Notes under the pieces: generated by a model
Database searches by the model: none
What the model saw: only the letters and a program-made list of their open reading frames with translations
What the model was told of the DNA's origin: nothing
From: an uncultured Clostridia bacterium
Lineage (GTDB): Bacteria > Bacillota > Clostridia > Christensenellales > Aristaeellaceae
Assembly (NCBI GenBank): GCA_934647165.1
Contig: CAKUFA010000023.1
Coordinates: forward strand, 1 to 36,141
DNA length: 36,141 nucleotides
Reading direction: 5' to 3'
In this document: positions 8,709 through 15,980 of the stretch, piece after piece
How the letters are laid out: every line of letters begins with the position of its first letter
How positions within the stretch are numbered: position 1 is the stretch's first letter
Translations under genes and position numbers: made by a program

Positions 8709-8749
8709 AAAATAAAACGTATGGCGAGCCCAAGCTGGACCCGCCATAC
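8709..8749 (-). terminator. Intercistronic attenuator between binding protein and ATPase genes
   Basis: On the minus strand a stem of 13 pairs (8749-8737 with 8731-8719, two wobbles, loop AGCTT) is followed by G, TTTT, A, TTTT. It sits in the 141-bp gap after the binding-protein gene and can terminate most transcripts, leaving a minority to continue into the ATPase and permease. Such partial terminators are common behind binding-protein genes. Confidence 0.8.
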
Positions 8750-8786
8750 CGGGGTTCTATCCTACCGATAACCGTTTCTCTGTTGG

Positions 8787-10001
8787 TTACTCAGCAGCCT
8801 GGGTCAATGTCGCCCAGTTCAGGTTGTCCCAATCGGGTTCTGCAGGCGCCTGGTTCGCGTCAGCCCAGTAGAAGCCCAGGTTGGTCATGATGTTGGTCCA
8901 CTCCTTCACATGCGTGCCCACATACTCGGCATAGTTCATGTCGGTGCCGGGCACGTTGTTCAGAGAGAAGTTCTTGATCGTGTAGATAGCCGGGATATCC
9001 GTGCCGTAAATTTCAGCAGCAGCGTCTTCGTTGCAGGGGAAGGAGTCGAACTCATCGGCCCAATCAGCCTGCGTTGCAGCGGAGCCGAACCACTCAGCAA
9101 ACGCCTTCACAGCCTCGGTTTCTTCCTCGGTGCGGCCTTCGCGGTCCAGGATACCGATGTACTCGGCAATGTAGTAGGTGCCATCGTCAATTTCCACCAG
9201 ATCCCAGTTTTCAGGCGCGGTGGTGCCCAGCAGCGGATGATCGGAGCTGTCAGCTGCGGCGTCAATGTTGCCATACAGGGAAGACGGATAGAACATGGAA
9301 ATCTGCACATCGCCACGGTTCAGCGGAATGAAGCCATACTTGTAATCATTGCCGCCGCTCACGCCGTTGGCGCAGAACTTCCACAGCATCTTCCAGCCAT
9401 CCACGGAGATGCCGCCGGCAGGGCTGGTCGGATCCGTGTAAGCATACAGCATGGCGTTGTTGATGTTGGTGTTGGTGGTGCCGCCGACCTTGTTCTGGCG
9501 ATACCAGGTGTAGCCGCTGTTTACCACGTCAGACCAGTGCTGGAAATGCAGCTTTTCGCCCTTGGTGCCCAGATCATCGGTGCGGTAAAGCATCAGGATG
9601 TTCTGCACAACAAGGCCGTAGGCCTTGCCGGGATACACATACTGGCCGACTTTGTCCGCCCAGGTAGGCGTCCAGTCCAGCACCTTCAGGTTTTCATAGG
9701 TGCCGTTCACCAGCTGAGACCAGCGAACTTCGTTCAGGCCGAAAATGATGTCGCCATCCTTGTTTTCGTTGGCCTTCTGGATTGCGGCGGTATCGCCGGA
9801 GATAACAGAGTTATCATCAATGGAAATGGTGAAGCCCGCTTCCTTGGCGGCATTCACCAGCCAGTTTACACGTTCAGTGGAGTTGGAGTTGGAGTAAATG
9901 CGAATCGTGTAACCGGAGTAATCTTTCCCCTCTGCCACAGCGCCGCCAATCAACGACAAAGCCATGGTCAGCACCAGAAGAACAGATACAAGTTTCTTCA
10001 T
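8787..10001 (-). CDS. Extracellular solute-binding protein of the ABC importer
   Basis: This 404-residue protein begins with a Sec signal peptide (MKKLVSVLLVLTMALSLIGG then AVA-E), followed by a two-lobed binding-protein fold of the family 1/FbpA-PotD type (early IRIYSNSNS strand and a long alternating alpha/beta body). The start at 10001 has AAGGAGG at optimal distance; a longer frame from 10136 would include the promoter. It heads the operon, and the downstream hairpin should make it the most abundant component. There is no lipobox cysteine, so no lipid anchor is predicted, which is odd for a monoderm. Several Trp and Tyr residues in the C-lobe could line the ligand pocket, but the ligand is not assignable. 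Confidence 0.87.
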   Translation of the reverse strand: MKKLVSVLLVLTMALSLIGGAVAEGKDYSGYTIRIYSNSNSTERVNWLVNAAKEAGFTISIDDNSVISGDTAAIQKANENKDGDIIFGLNEVRWSQLVNGTYENLKVLDWTPTWADKVGQYVYPGKAYGLVVQNILMLYRTDDLGTKGEKLHFQHWSDVVNSGYTWYRQNKVGGTTNTNINNAMLYAYTDPTSPAGGISVDGWKMLWKFCANGVSGGNDYKYGFIPLNRGDVQISMFYPSSLYGNIDAAADSSDHPLLGTTAPENWDLVEIDDGTYYIAEYIGILDREGRTEEETEAVKAFAEWFGSAATQADWADEFDSFPCNEDAAAEIYGTDIPAIYTIKNFSLNNVPGTDMNYAEYVGTHVKEWTNIMTNLGFYWADANQAPAEPDWDNLNWATLTQAAE

Positions 10002-10050
10002 GCTTGAAGCCTCCTTTTTTAGCTGAAACGGATCGAACCTCGTCATGCGT

Positions 10051-10079
10051 ATGATAGCATAAAGTAAGGCTTTTGTAAA
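10051..10079 (-). promoter_or_regulatory. Sigma-A promoter of the ABC importer operon
   Basis: On the minus strand TTTACA (10079-10074) and TATCAT (10056-10051) are 17 bp apart, with TG one base upstream of the -10 (extended -10). It lies about 50 bp before the binding-protein start codon. No metal-regulator box (Fur or DtxR type) is evident around it. Confidence 0.8.
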
Positions 10080-10147
10080 GTCTCCGTAACTGTCTTTTTT
10101 TGCCGTTTCTCCCTCTTTGGTCAAATTTTCATCCAAATATGCCGTGC

Positions 10148-10639
10148 TTATTCCTGTTTAAGCGCATCGTGCCAACGCTCCGCCAGTCTTTCCAGCGACC
10201 AAGCTGCATTGGCCGGGCTGGTGGACGGCAGGATCCTGGCTGGGATCCCCGTTGTGCCCTCAAGATGCTTCCGATATAGCTTTCCTGCCAGCGCCCCATT
10301 GCATATCACCCGCGTAATGGGCGCAGATTCCATCACCCTTGTGATGTCCACCGGTGTTTCACCCCGCACAGATGCATCGGAGGAACCAGTTATTTCACAG
10401 CTTGCAATCACATCCCACAGCGCTAATTGGTGCCGCAAAAGTAAATCGCGTTTGTCCGGAATGGTCGCCGGAACCGCGTCCCCGTATATCAGCGCCAGCA
10501 TGGGCCAAAACCGATTGCGCGGATGCCCATAAAAAAAGCCTTCTTCACGGGAACGCACAGAAGGAAAACTGCCTAAAATCAACATGCGGCTGTCAGATGC
10601 GATAACCGGAGGAAAAGGATGAAGGATTGGATTGTTCAT
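10148..10639 (-). CDS. DNA-deoxyinosine (hypoxanthine/uracil-type) glycosylase
   Basis: This 163-residue uracil-DNA-glycosylase-superfamily protein has the family hallmarks ILGSFPSVRSREEGFFYGHP with NRFWPML directly after it, and the late motif LPSTSPANAAW. These match the clostridial hypoxanthine-DNA glycosylase group, which removes deaminated adenine (and in some members uracil) from DNA in base-excision repair. The start at 10639 has AGGAGG five bases upstream; a longer frame to 10699 runs into an intergenic repeat. It is a single gene. No clear promoter or terminator of its own is visible, and the 5' leader contains a degenerate copy of a palindromic repeat. Confidence 0.85.
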   Translation of the reverse strand: MNNPILHPFPPVIASDSRMLILGSFPSVRSREEGFFYGHPRNRFWPMLALIYGDAVPATIPDKRDLLLRHQLALWDVIASCEITGSSDASVRGETPVDITRVMESAPITRVICNGALAGKLYRKHLEGTTGIPARILPSTSPANAAWSLERLAERWHDALKQE

Positions 10640-10660
10640 AATTGCCTCCTGTATTGCAGC

Positions 10661-10768
10661 ATGGGCTTCAAAAGGGACAAAGTCCCTTCGCAGGTCCATG
10701 CGTTACCTTGTGGGTCTGGGCAGTGCCCGGAAACTTCCCTCTCGTTTTTCAGTCATAGGCTGAAAAAG
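10661..10768 (-). repeat. Degenerate interspersed palindromic repeat (family A)
   Basis: Read on the minus strand, this stretch holds, in the same order, the blocks of the 141-bp unit at the right end of the window: TTTTTCAG..CTGAAAAA, TTTCCGGGC..GCCCAGACC, and GCGAAGGGACTTTGTCCCTT. The blocks are diverged and partly shortened, but their order and hairpin symmetry are kept. It occupies most of the 222-bp gap between the glycosylase and yhbY genes. Confidence 0.65.
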
Positions 10769-10827
10769 GATCATACCCCTGCAAAGGCCATTCTTAACCT
10801 CTTGTACTGTTTCCTGTTCCCATATGT

Positions 10828-10854
10828 AAAAAAGGAGCAGGCTTTGCCCGCTCC
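10828..10854 (-). terminator. Terminator of the obg-yhbY operon
   Basis: On the minus strand a 9-bp stem (10854-10846 with 10842-10834, one G-T pair) with a 3-nt loop is followed by six T residues. It lies 9 bp after the yhbY stop codon. Confidence 0.88.
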
Positions 10855-10862
10855 CTCGTTTC

Positions 10863-11150
10863 TCATTCCAATACAATGCGCGGATTGTCCTTGCTTGGGC
10901 GATACATCACAAACCGCCGTCCAATGCACTGCACCGGCTCCGCGCCTGTCTTCTCGCAGATGGCCTCCAGCGCCTCCTTGGCCGTCAAAGGCGCTCCCTG
11001 CTGCACACAGCCCTTGATAAGCTCCCGTGCTTCCAACGCATCATAGGCTTCTTTCACCGTGCCATCCGTCACGCCTTCCTTGCCAACGTAGAGAATGGTT
11101 TCCATGGTGTTTGCCATGCTGCGGAGCATGGCACGCTGCTTGCTGGTCAT
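10863..11150 (-). CDS. yhbY: YhbY-family ribosome-associated RNA-binding protein (CRM domain)
   Basis: This 95-residue protein is a single CRM domain. It shows the early MTSKQRAMLRSMANTMETI segment, the GKEGVTDG loop, and the ARELIKGCVQQ strand-helix region typical of YhbY, which binds pre-50S ribosomal particles. It lies directly after obg, its usual neighbour in Firmicutes, with AAGGAG overlapping the end of obg. Both products act in large-subunit assembly, so the pair forms a small ribosome-biogenesis operon. The nadD gene that often follows is not present here. Confidence 0.92.
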   Translation of the reverse strand: MTSKQRAMLRSMANTMETILYVGKEGVTDGTVKEAYDALEARELIKGCVQQGAPLTAKEALEAICEKTGAEPVQCIGRRFVMYRPSKDNPRIVLE

Positions 11151-11164
11151 CGTTTGTTGTCTCC

Positions 11165-12433
11165 TTATTCCACAAAGTCAAATTCCATGTCTATAATGCG
11201 CACCGTGTCGCCTTCCTTCGCGCCCGCCTTGCGCAGCGCATCAATCACGCCCCAACGGCGCAGCGTGCGATGGAAGTAATTCATGCTTTCTTCATCGTCA
11301 AAATTCACGCTGTCCAGCAGTCGCTCCATGGCTGAGCCAACCACCTCGTAGACCGCGCCGTCCTTCTGAATTTCAAAGGTGCCAGGCTTGGCCTCATCTT
11401 CCAGGGACACTTCTTCCTCAAAATGCTGAACAGGCGGCAGTTCCGTCAGACGGTCGGCCGTATAATCCAGCAGCGCGTCAAAGCCCTGATGGGTAGCGGC
11501 GCTCACCGCAAACACCGGATAGCCCAGCGCCGCCACATGCTCGCGCATCCGCTTAAGGTTTTCCTCCGCACCGGTCAAATCCATCTTGTTGCACACAACC
11601 ACCTGCGGGCGGTTGGCCAATTCGCCATAGTTGGCCAGCTCACGATTGATTTGATCGAAATCTTCAATAGGATCGCGCCCTTCACTGCCGGCAATGTCCA
11701 CCACATGCAGCAAAAGCCGCGTGCGTTCCACATGCCGCAGGAAATCATGCCCCAGACCCACGCCTTCCGCCGCGCCTTCCACCAGGCCGGGAATATCCGC
11801 CAGCACAAAGTCCTTGCCATGGCGGCGCACAATGCCCAGATTCGGCGTGAGGGTAGTGAAGTGGTAGTTGCCGATTTTCGGCTTGGCACTGGTCACAACG
11901 GACAGGATGGTGCTCTTGCCTACATTGGGATAGCCCACCAGCCCCACGTCCGCAATGGTTTTCAATTCCATGAGGAATGTATGCACTTCTGTTTTTCCGC
12001 CGGGCTTGGCAAAATTCGGCGCCTGCCTGGTGGGGGTCGCAAAGTGCGTGTTGCCCCAACCGCCCCGGCCGCCGCGCAAAATCCGCCTGGTCTCGCCGGC
12101 CTTGTCCATGTCCGCCACCACAGCACCGCTTTCTTCATCCCTGAGCACCGTGCCAACGGGCACCTTGATAACCAGATCTTCACCGCGCTTGCCTGTGCAG
12201 CGGCCAGCCGCGCCATCGCCGCCATTTTCTGCCGTATACTTGCTTTTGAAGCGGAAATCCAGCAGCGTGTGCATGTTGGGATCGGCATAAAGCAGTACAT
12301 CGCCGCCGTTGCCGCCGTCGCCGCCATCCGGTCCGCCGTTAAGCACAAATTTTTCCCTGTGGAAGGACATGCTGCCGTTGCCGCCATTACCAGCCTTCGC
12401 CGTAATTTTCACATGATCTACAAAATTGCCCAT
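11165..12433 (-). CDS. obg: Obg GTPase
   Basis: This 422-residue protein has all three Obg parts. The glycine-rich N-terminal Obg fold spans residues ~1-158 (KAGNGGNGSMSFHREKF, GGDGGNGGDV). The G domain has P-loop GYPNVGKST near 165, switch DIPGLVEGA, and NKMD specificity motif. The C-terminal OCT domain spans about 345-422, matching the Firmicute form. Obg couples GTP hydrolysis to 50S assembly, stress response and sporulation or division control. The start at 12433 is supported by GGGAGG five bases upstream; the frame upstream to 12466 is discarded. Confidence 0.96.
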   Translation of the reverse strand: MGNFVDHVKITAKAGNGGNGSMSFHREKFVLNGGPDGGDGGNGGDVLLYADPNMHTLLDFRFKSKYTAENGGDGAAGRCTGKRGEDLVIKVPVGTVLRDEESGAVVADMDKAGETRRILRGGRGGWGNTHFATPTRQAPNFAKPGGKTEVHTFLMELKTIADVGLVGYPNVGKSTILSVVTSAKPKIGNYHFTTLTPNLGIVRRHGKDFVLADIPGLVEGAAEGVGLGHDFLRHVERTRLLLHVVDIAGSEGRDPIEDFDQINRELANYGELANRPQVVVCNKMDLTGAEENLKRMREHVAALGYPVFAVSAATHQGFDALLDYTADRLTELPPVQHFEEEVSLEDEAKPGTFEIQKDGAVYEVVGSAMERLLDSVNFDDEESMNYFHRTLRRWGVIDALRKAGAKEGDTVRIIDMEFDFVE

Positions 12434-12495
12434 GGATGCCTCCCGTTCCCTGCCGCGCCCGGACACGGGCGATTTCCTCAGGATGATTTCCCCTT

Positions 12496-12525
12496 AGTAT
12501 ACCACAAAACATGCGGTGTAAACAA
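12496..12525 (-). promoter_or_regulatory. Promoter of obg-yhbY
   Basis: On the minus strand TATACT (12501-12496) is preceded by TGG, an extended -10. A weak -35 is available as TTGTTT (12525-12520, 18-bp spacer) or TTTACA (12522-12517, 15-bp spacer). It lies about 60 bp upstream of obg. Confidence 0.65.
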
Positions 12526-12555
12526 GGTCAAATAGGAAAAAGCTTTCCTGTGGCA

Positions 12556-12593
12556 AAAGCGGAACGCACTCGTGCAGAGACATTCCGTTTTTT
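12556..12593 (-). terminator. Terminator of the DUF2007-SGNH operon
   Basis: On the minus strand CGGAATG (12587-12581) pairs with CGTTCCG (12566-12560), giving a 7-bp stem with one wobble around a 14-nt loop, followed by C then TTTT. It starts about 15 bp after the SGNH hydrolase stop. The T-run is short, so efficiency may be moderate. Confidence 0.55.
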
Positions 12594-12601
12594 CACCTTC
12601 T

Positions 12602-13258
12602 TTACAGCCGCTCCATAAATCTCCCCAGCCGCAGCGCAATCAGCCTGTGCCCTTCGTCGCTGGGATGGAGCCCGTCCGGCAAAAGCCATTCCCGGCAGGC
12701 TTCGTTCGCAGGCTGGATGCCGCTTTCCGCATACAAGTCAAGTACAGGCAGGGCATAATAGCGCGCCGTTTCCAGCAGGATGTCGCGATATACTCGCAAA
12801 GGTGCAACGCTGCGGGGTTTCCTGTCTCCACGCGGATTATCCTCATTCAGGCGATGCAGCGGCGTGATGATAACCACAGGCTTGCCCACATAGCGGGTAA
12901 GCAGGCCGTTCATCATGTAGTGGCACGCGCCCCAGAAGGTATCCGGCGTGCGATCCTCCCGCACGCCAAGAGGCGCATCGCCATGACCAAAGTCGTTTGT
13001 TCCGCCGAAAACCACCACGGCATCAGCGCTCTCATCCATCTGTTCCAGGCGCATGCAAAAATCCAAATCCCAGCTCTGCCCCGGCGTCCCGGCAAGTTGC
13101 CTTGCAATTCTCGTGCCGGAAATACCATAATTGTTGACCTTTTTGAGGCCAAATTCCCGTGCAAACACGTCCGTGTAGCGGTTTTCCGTGCAGCTTGCGC
13201 CCACGCCCTCTGTAATGCTGTCCCCCAGAAAATTCACCGTTGCTCCCTGCAATTGCAT
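12602..13258 (-). CDS. SGNH/GDSL-family hydrolase
   Basis: This 218-residue protein shows the four SGNH blocks: block I LGDSITEGVG with the nucleophile Ser, block II glycine in the NYGISGT region, block III GGTNDFGHG with the Asn, and block V DGLHPSDEGH with the Asp-x-x-His pair. Such enzymes are esterases or lipases acting on acyl or acetyl groups. There is no signal peptide, so it is cytoplasmic. The specific substrate is unknown. AAGGAG precedes the ATG. It follows the small DUF2007-like gene by about 50 bp and shares its promoter. Confidence 0.9.
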   Translation of the reverse strand: MQLQGATVNFLGDSITEGVGASCTENRYTDVFAREFGLKKVNNYGISGTRIARQLAGTPGQSWDLDFCMRLEQMDESADAVVVFGGTNDFGHGDAPLGVREDRTPDTFWGACHYMMNGLLTRYVGKPVVIITPLHRLNEDNPRGDRKPRSVAPLRVYRDILLETARYYALPVLDLYAESGIQPANEACREWLLPDGLHPSDEGHRLIALRLGRFMERL

Positions 13259-13310
13259 TTTCTTTTCTCCTTGTCAAGCACTCTGTTTATTTGGAAGCGT
13301 TCCACCGTTT

Positions 13311-13574
13311 TTATTCCGGCATATCAAGAATTTTCACATGATCGTCATCACTGAATGGGAAAAGGGAAGTATAGCAATTCCGCGCTTCGCTGATCCTGTC
13401 GCCCGGCACATAAAAGCGATATCGTTCCATCAGCGGCGCGGCTTCCATGATAAATCCCGCGCCCAGCACGCCCTTGGTCAAGCAGGGAATGCCCGCCTGT
13501 TTAAGCACATCGGCAAGCATCGTGCTCTCCACCGCATTGCACTCAGCAAGGAATACCGGCGTTTTGTCATCCAT
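13311..13574 (-). CDS. Small DUF2007-like protein
   Basis: This 87-residue acidic protein begins MDDKTPVFLAECNAVESTML. The pattern of an early beta strand, a 'nucleotide-free' helix that includes Glu and Leu, a G-I-P-C-L strand, and a final Y-x-V-P-x-D-R segment resembles the DUF2007 'putative signal transducing protein' family, which compacts into a single alpha/beta domain. No enzymatic motif is visible. The start at 13574 has AGGAG eight bases upstream. It is the first gene of a two-gene unit with the SGNH hydrolase. Function is unknown; the family match is by general pattern only. Confidence 0.65.
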   Translation of the reverse strand: MDDKTPVFLAECNAVESTMLADVLKQAGIPCLTKGVLGAGFIMEAAPLMERYRFYVPGDRISEARNCYTSLFPFSDDDHVKILDMPE

Positions 13575-13599
13575 GAATACCACTCCTTTCCGCTGCCTG

Positions 13600-13628
13600 A
13601 GTATAGCATATTCGGCAGAACAATTCAA
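13600..13628 (-). promoter_or_regulatory. Promoter of the DUF2007-SGNH operon
   Basis: On the minus strand TTGAAT (13628-13623) and TATACT (13605-13600) are 17 bp apart, with TG one base before the -10 box. It sits about 25 bp upstream of the first start codon. Confidence 0.85.
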
Positions 13629-13744
13629 ACCGTTTTTGTTTATTGCCTTCTGCTGCTGCGGCCAGCGGCAGGCGAGCGTCTCATTTTCGTCTTTTTTGCA
13701 CGCTTCCTTTCAAAACCATTTTCTTGATGTTTCCGGACAACAAG

Positions 13745-13775
13745 AACGGACGCGTGCAGTAGAAACGCGTCCGTT
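13745..13775. terminator. Strong hairpin after the flavoprotein gene
   Basis: A perfect 11-bp stem (13745-13755 with 13765-13775) with a 9-nt loop lies 20 bp after the stop of the minus-strand flavoprotein gene. With one A-C mismatch the stem extends by five more pairs. The T-run is clear on the plus strand and weaker on the minus strand (TT-C-TTG-TT). Confidence 0.7.
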
Positions 13776-13795
13776 TTGTTATTTCTTTGAAAAGT

Positions 13796-15817
13796 TTATT
13801 TTCCCAACTGCGCAGCAATCTGTTCAGCGGCCACCATGCCATAGGTCAGTGCACTGCACAGGGGATGATACGCCAGATTGACTGTCTCGCCCGCTGCATA
13901 GAGACCGGGAATAACTTCGCCAGCTTCCGTTAACACCTGCGCCTTGCCATCGGTCACAATGCCGCCTGCGCAGATGTGATTGGACGGCTTGCCCGAGCAA
14001 GCATAATAGGGACCGTTTTCCATGGTAGACAGGAGAAACTTGTCGCGGCCAAAGGCGCTATCGCTCTGTGCTTTCACCGCTTCAGCGTAAGCCGCAACCG
14101 TTTCCTTAAGCGTTTTCGCCGGCACATTCATTTTCTCCGCCAGTTCATCCAACGTGTCCGCCTTGGTGAATACCCGGTCATAGGTGCCGGGGATATACAG
14201 GCCGCTCACATTGAAGCGTTCGTCCATCGCTGCCTGATCCATCACAACCCATGCTGTTCCGCCCTGCTGTGCCTGAATGGCCAGCACCACATCTTCCGCT
14301 GCACCCGCTTCATTGACAAAACGTTTGCCTTCGCTGTTGACGTAGATAGCACCGGCATTAACCGCATTGTGCAGGCCAATGGCGCCGCCTACATTATCCA
14401 TGCCGGTTGCGATCGTTCTGTAGGTAATTGCCTCCACATCCGTCAGTGCGCCGCCTGCGTTGCTCGCCAAGAACAACCCGTCGCCCGTGTTGGACACCGC
14501 TTCTGTGGAAACGTAACCCAAGCGCGAAGGTGCAAACGCCTTCAGTGCCTCTTCACCGCCGCCGTAACCACCGGTGCAGATCGCCGCATAGTTTGTATGA
14601 ATGGTGTAATCACCGTTGGGGCCGGACACCTTCACACCTGCAACTGCCCCATTTTCCATCACAATTTCCGTAGCACGGTTAGCCATGCGAACTTCAACGC
14701 CCGCCGCCGTCAGCTGCTCCTTCAGCGCTCGCACCAGCTGTTCGCCAAACAGGCCGTTTTCTTTGCTGGACAGGCTATGCGCATTGGAATGATCCGCCGT
14801 AGCCTGCATGGGCAGGCCAATTTCACTAAGCCAATCCATCATTTCACCAGAGCGATAAGCCAGCGTATATGCATAATCCTCGCTGATAGGCGCTACCGTG
14901 GGAATCTTTTCTTCCTTATGGCCAAGCCCCTTCAGATATTCAAAGAACTCATCCGCTGTATAGGGATTTTCCTTTGCCAGCTGAAGCTTGCTGCCACCGG
15001 CTTGCGTGCCTACACCGGCCATAACGCTGGTACCACCCAGCAGATCCATCTTCTCCAGCAGAACAACGTGTATGCCCTTCTGCGCCGCCTTGATTGCAGC
15101 CGTCATACCTGCTGCGCCGCCGCCGATAATGACAGCTTCTGCCGTGCAGTCTTCCGTTTTCGCTTCAGCAGGTTTCTCAGCCGCCTTCAAAATGGACGCA
15201 TCGCCGCCTGCCTGTGTCAACGCGTCTGCCACAGCCTTCTTCACCGCGTTGCTAGACAGTGTCGCGCTGGACACCGTATCGACATTCAGCGTCTGATAAG
15301 CAACAATGCTGCCTGCCACCATCGCAATCGCTTCATCGCCAATGCCAATCGTTTCTTTTTCGTTGACCACCTGGATGGCATCAATCGTCATTTCGCCCAG
15401 GGTCACATCCAGTTCAATTAGGCCGTTGCAGCCCATCGCGCTGACACGATAGGTGCCCGGCACAAACGTTGTTGCCGCCGCCTTGCCATTTGCCTGATCC
15501 AGCGCTGCACGCACAGCTTCCTTCACCGCATCACTGGTGAAAGTCGCCCCGGCCACGCCGTCCACCTCCGCATTACCCGCTTCCACAATGGCAGCAGGCA
15601 GCTGTTCAATCGCATTGCTGCCGATGCCGGCCGTTTCATCCCTGCCAACAGCCGTGCATTCAATAATTTTTCCGTCCTCCACCGTAATGGTCACCGTCAC
15701 GTCTCCGCCAAATCCGCGTGCCGTACCGGTATAGCTTTCGGCCATGGCGGGCACTGCCAGGCTGCACAGCATGGTTGCGCACAGCAGCACACATAAAAAA
15801 CGGGCTCCCTTTCTCAT
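13796..15817 (-). CDS. Secreted flavoprotein reductase: two FMN-binding domains plus FAD fumarate-reductase-like domain
   Basis: This 673-residue protein has a Sec signal peptide (residues 1-26, cut near AMA-E). Two FMN_bind domains follow: residues ~28-108 with flavinylation motif DGVAGATFTS (Thr ~92), and ~118-205 with DTVSSATLSS (Thr ~186). In this family ApbE attaches FMN to the threonine through a phosphoester. From ~223 on comes an FAD domain of the flavocytochrome c/fumarate reductase/urocanate reductase type (IIGGGAAGMTA; YYA and CAGGIVTD near the end; PGLYAAGE). The FGR arginine that serves as proton donor in the family is present, but the usual GGVHG-x-NR substrate motif is replaced by NLAYHPLCSALT. 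A role as an extracellular electron-accepting reductase is inferred; the electron acceptor is not fumarate-like by motif. AAGGAGG precedes the chosen start. Confidence 0.88.
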   Translation of the reverse strand: MRKGARFLCVLLCATMLCSLAVPAMAESYTGTARGFGGDVTVTITVEDGKIIECTAVGRDETAGIGSNAIEQLPAAIVEAGNAEVDGVAGATFTSDAVKEAVRAALDQANGKAAATTFVPGTYRVSAMGCNGLIELDVTLGEMTIDAIQVVNEKETIGIGDEAIAMVAGSIVAYQTLNVDTVSSATLSSNAVKKAVADALTQAGGDASILKAAEKPAEAKTEDCTAEAVIIGGGAAGMTAAIKAAQKGIHVVLLEKMDLLGGTSVMAGVGTQAGGSKLQLAKENPYTADEFFEYLKGLGHKEEKIPTVAPISEDYAYTLAYRSGEMMDWLSEIGLPMQATADHSNAHSLSSKENGLFGEQLVRALKEQLTAAGVEVRMANRATEIVMENGAVAGVKVSGPNGDYTIHTNYAAICTGGYGGGEEALKAFAPSRLGYVSTEAVSNTGDGLFLASNAGGALTDVEAITYRTIATGMDNVGGAIGLHNAVNAGAIYVNSEGKRFVNEAGAAEDVVLAIQAQQGGTAWVVMDQAAMDERFNVSGLYIPGTYDRVFTKADTLDELAEKMNVPAKTLKETVAAYAEAVKAQSDSAFGRDKFLLSTMENGPYYACSGKPSNHICAGGIVTDGKAQVLTEAGEVIPGLYAAGETVNLAYHPLCSALTYGMVAAEQIAAQLGK

Positions 15818-15835
15818 GGTTAATCCTCCTTGCGT

Positions 15836-15853
15836 GTTTGGCCTATACCAAAC
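15836..15853 (-). promoter_or_regulatory. Inverted repeat after the flavoprotein promoter, candidate operator
   Basis: GTTTGG (15836-15841) and CCAAAC (15848-15853) form 6-bp arms around a 6-bp spacer. The repeat lies just downstream of the predicted transcription start, where a repressor would block elongation. No regulator gene is adjacent, so the cognate factor is unknown. Confidence 0.4.
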
Positions 15854-15866
15854 CATATCATATATT

Positions 15867-15895
15867 ATTGTAAAGCCATAGCTAACCATTGTCAA
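15867..15895 (-). promoter_or_regulatory. Sigma-A promoter of the flavoprotein reductase gene
   Basis: On the minus strand TTGACA (15895-15890) and TACAAT (15872-15867) are 17 bp apart. It lies about 50 bp upstream of the start codon and downstream of the pepV terminator, so the reductase gene is an independent transcription unit. Confidence 0.9.
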
Positions 15896-15926
15896 GCATG
15901 TACCAACCCACATTTCATACAATGCC

Positions 15927-15959
15927 AAAAGCGGAGGGGCTGTCGCCAGCCTCCTCCGC
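15927..15959 (-). terminator. Terminator of the pepV operon
   Basis: On the minus strand GCGGAGG, a bulged A, and GGCTG pair with CAGCC and CCTCCGC around a GCGA tetraloop, followed by TTTT. It lies 22 bp after the pepV stop. Confidence 0.85.
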
Positions 15960-15980
15960 CTGTCTGCCGATTGTTTTTGC

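Noticed and set aside
10051..10147. Fur or DtxR-type iron box in the importer promoter
   Set aside because: No 19-bp AT-rich inverted repeat of that type is visible near the -10/-35, so iron control cannot be claimed.
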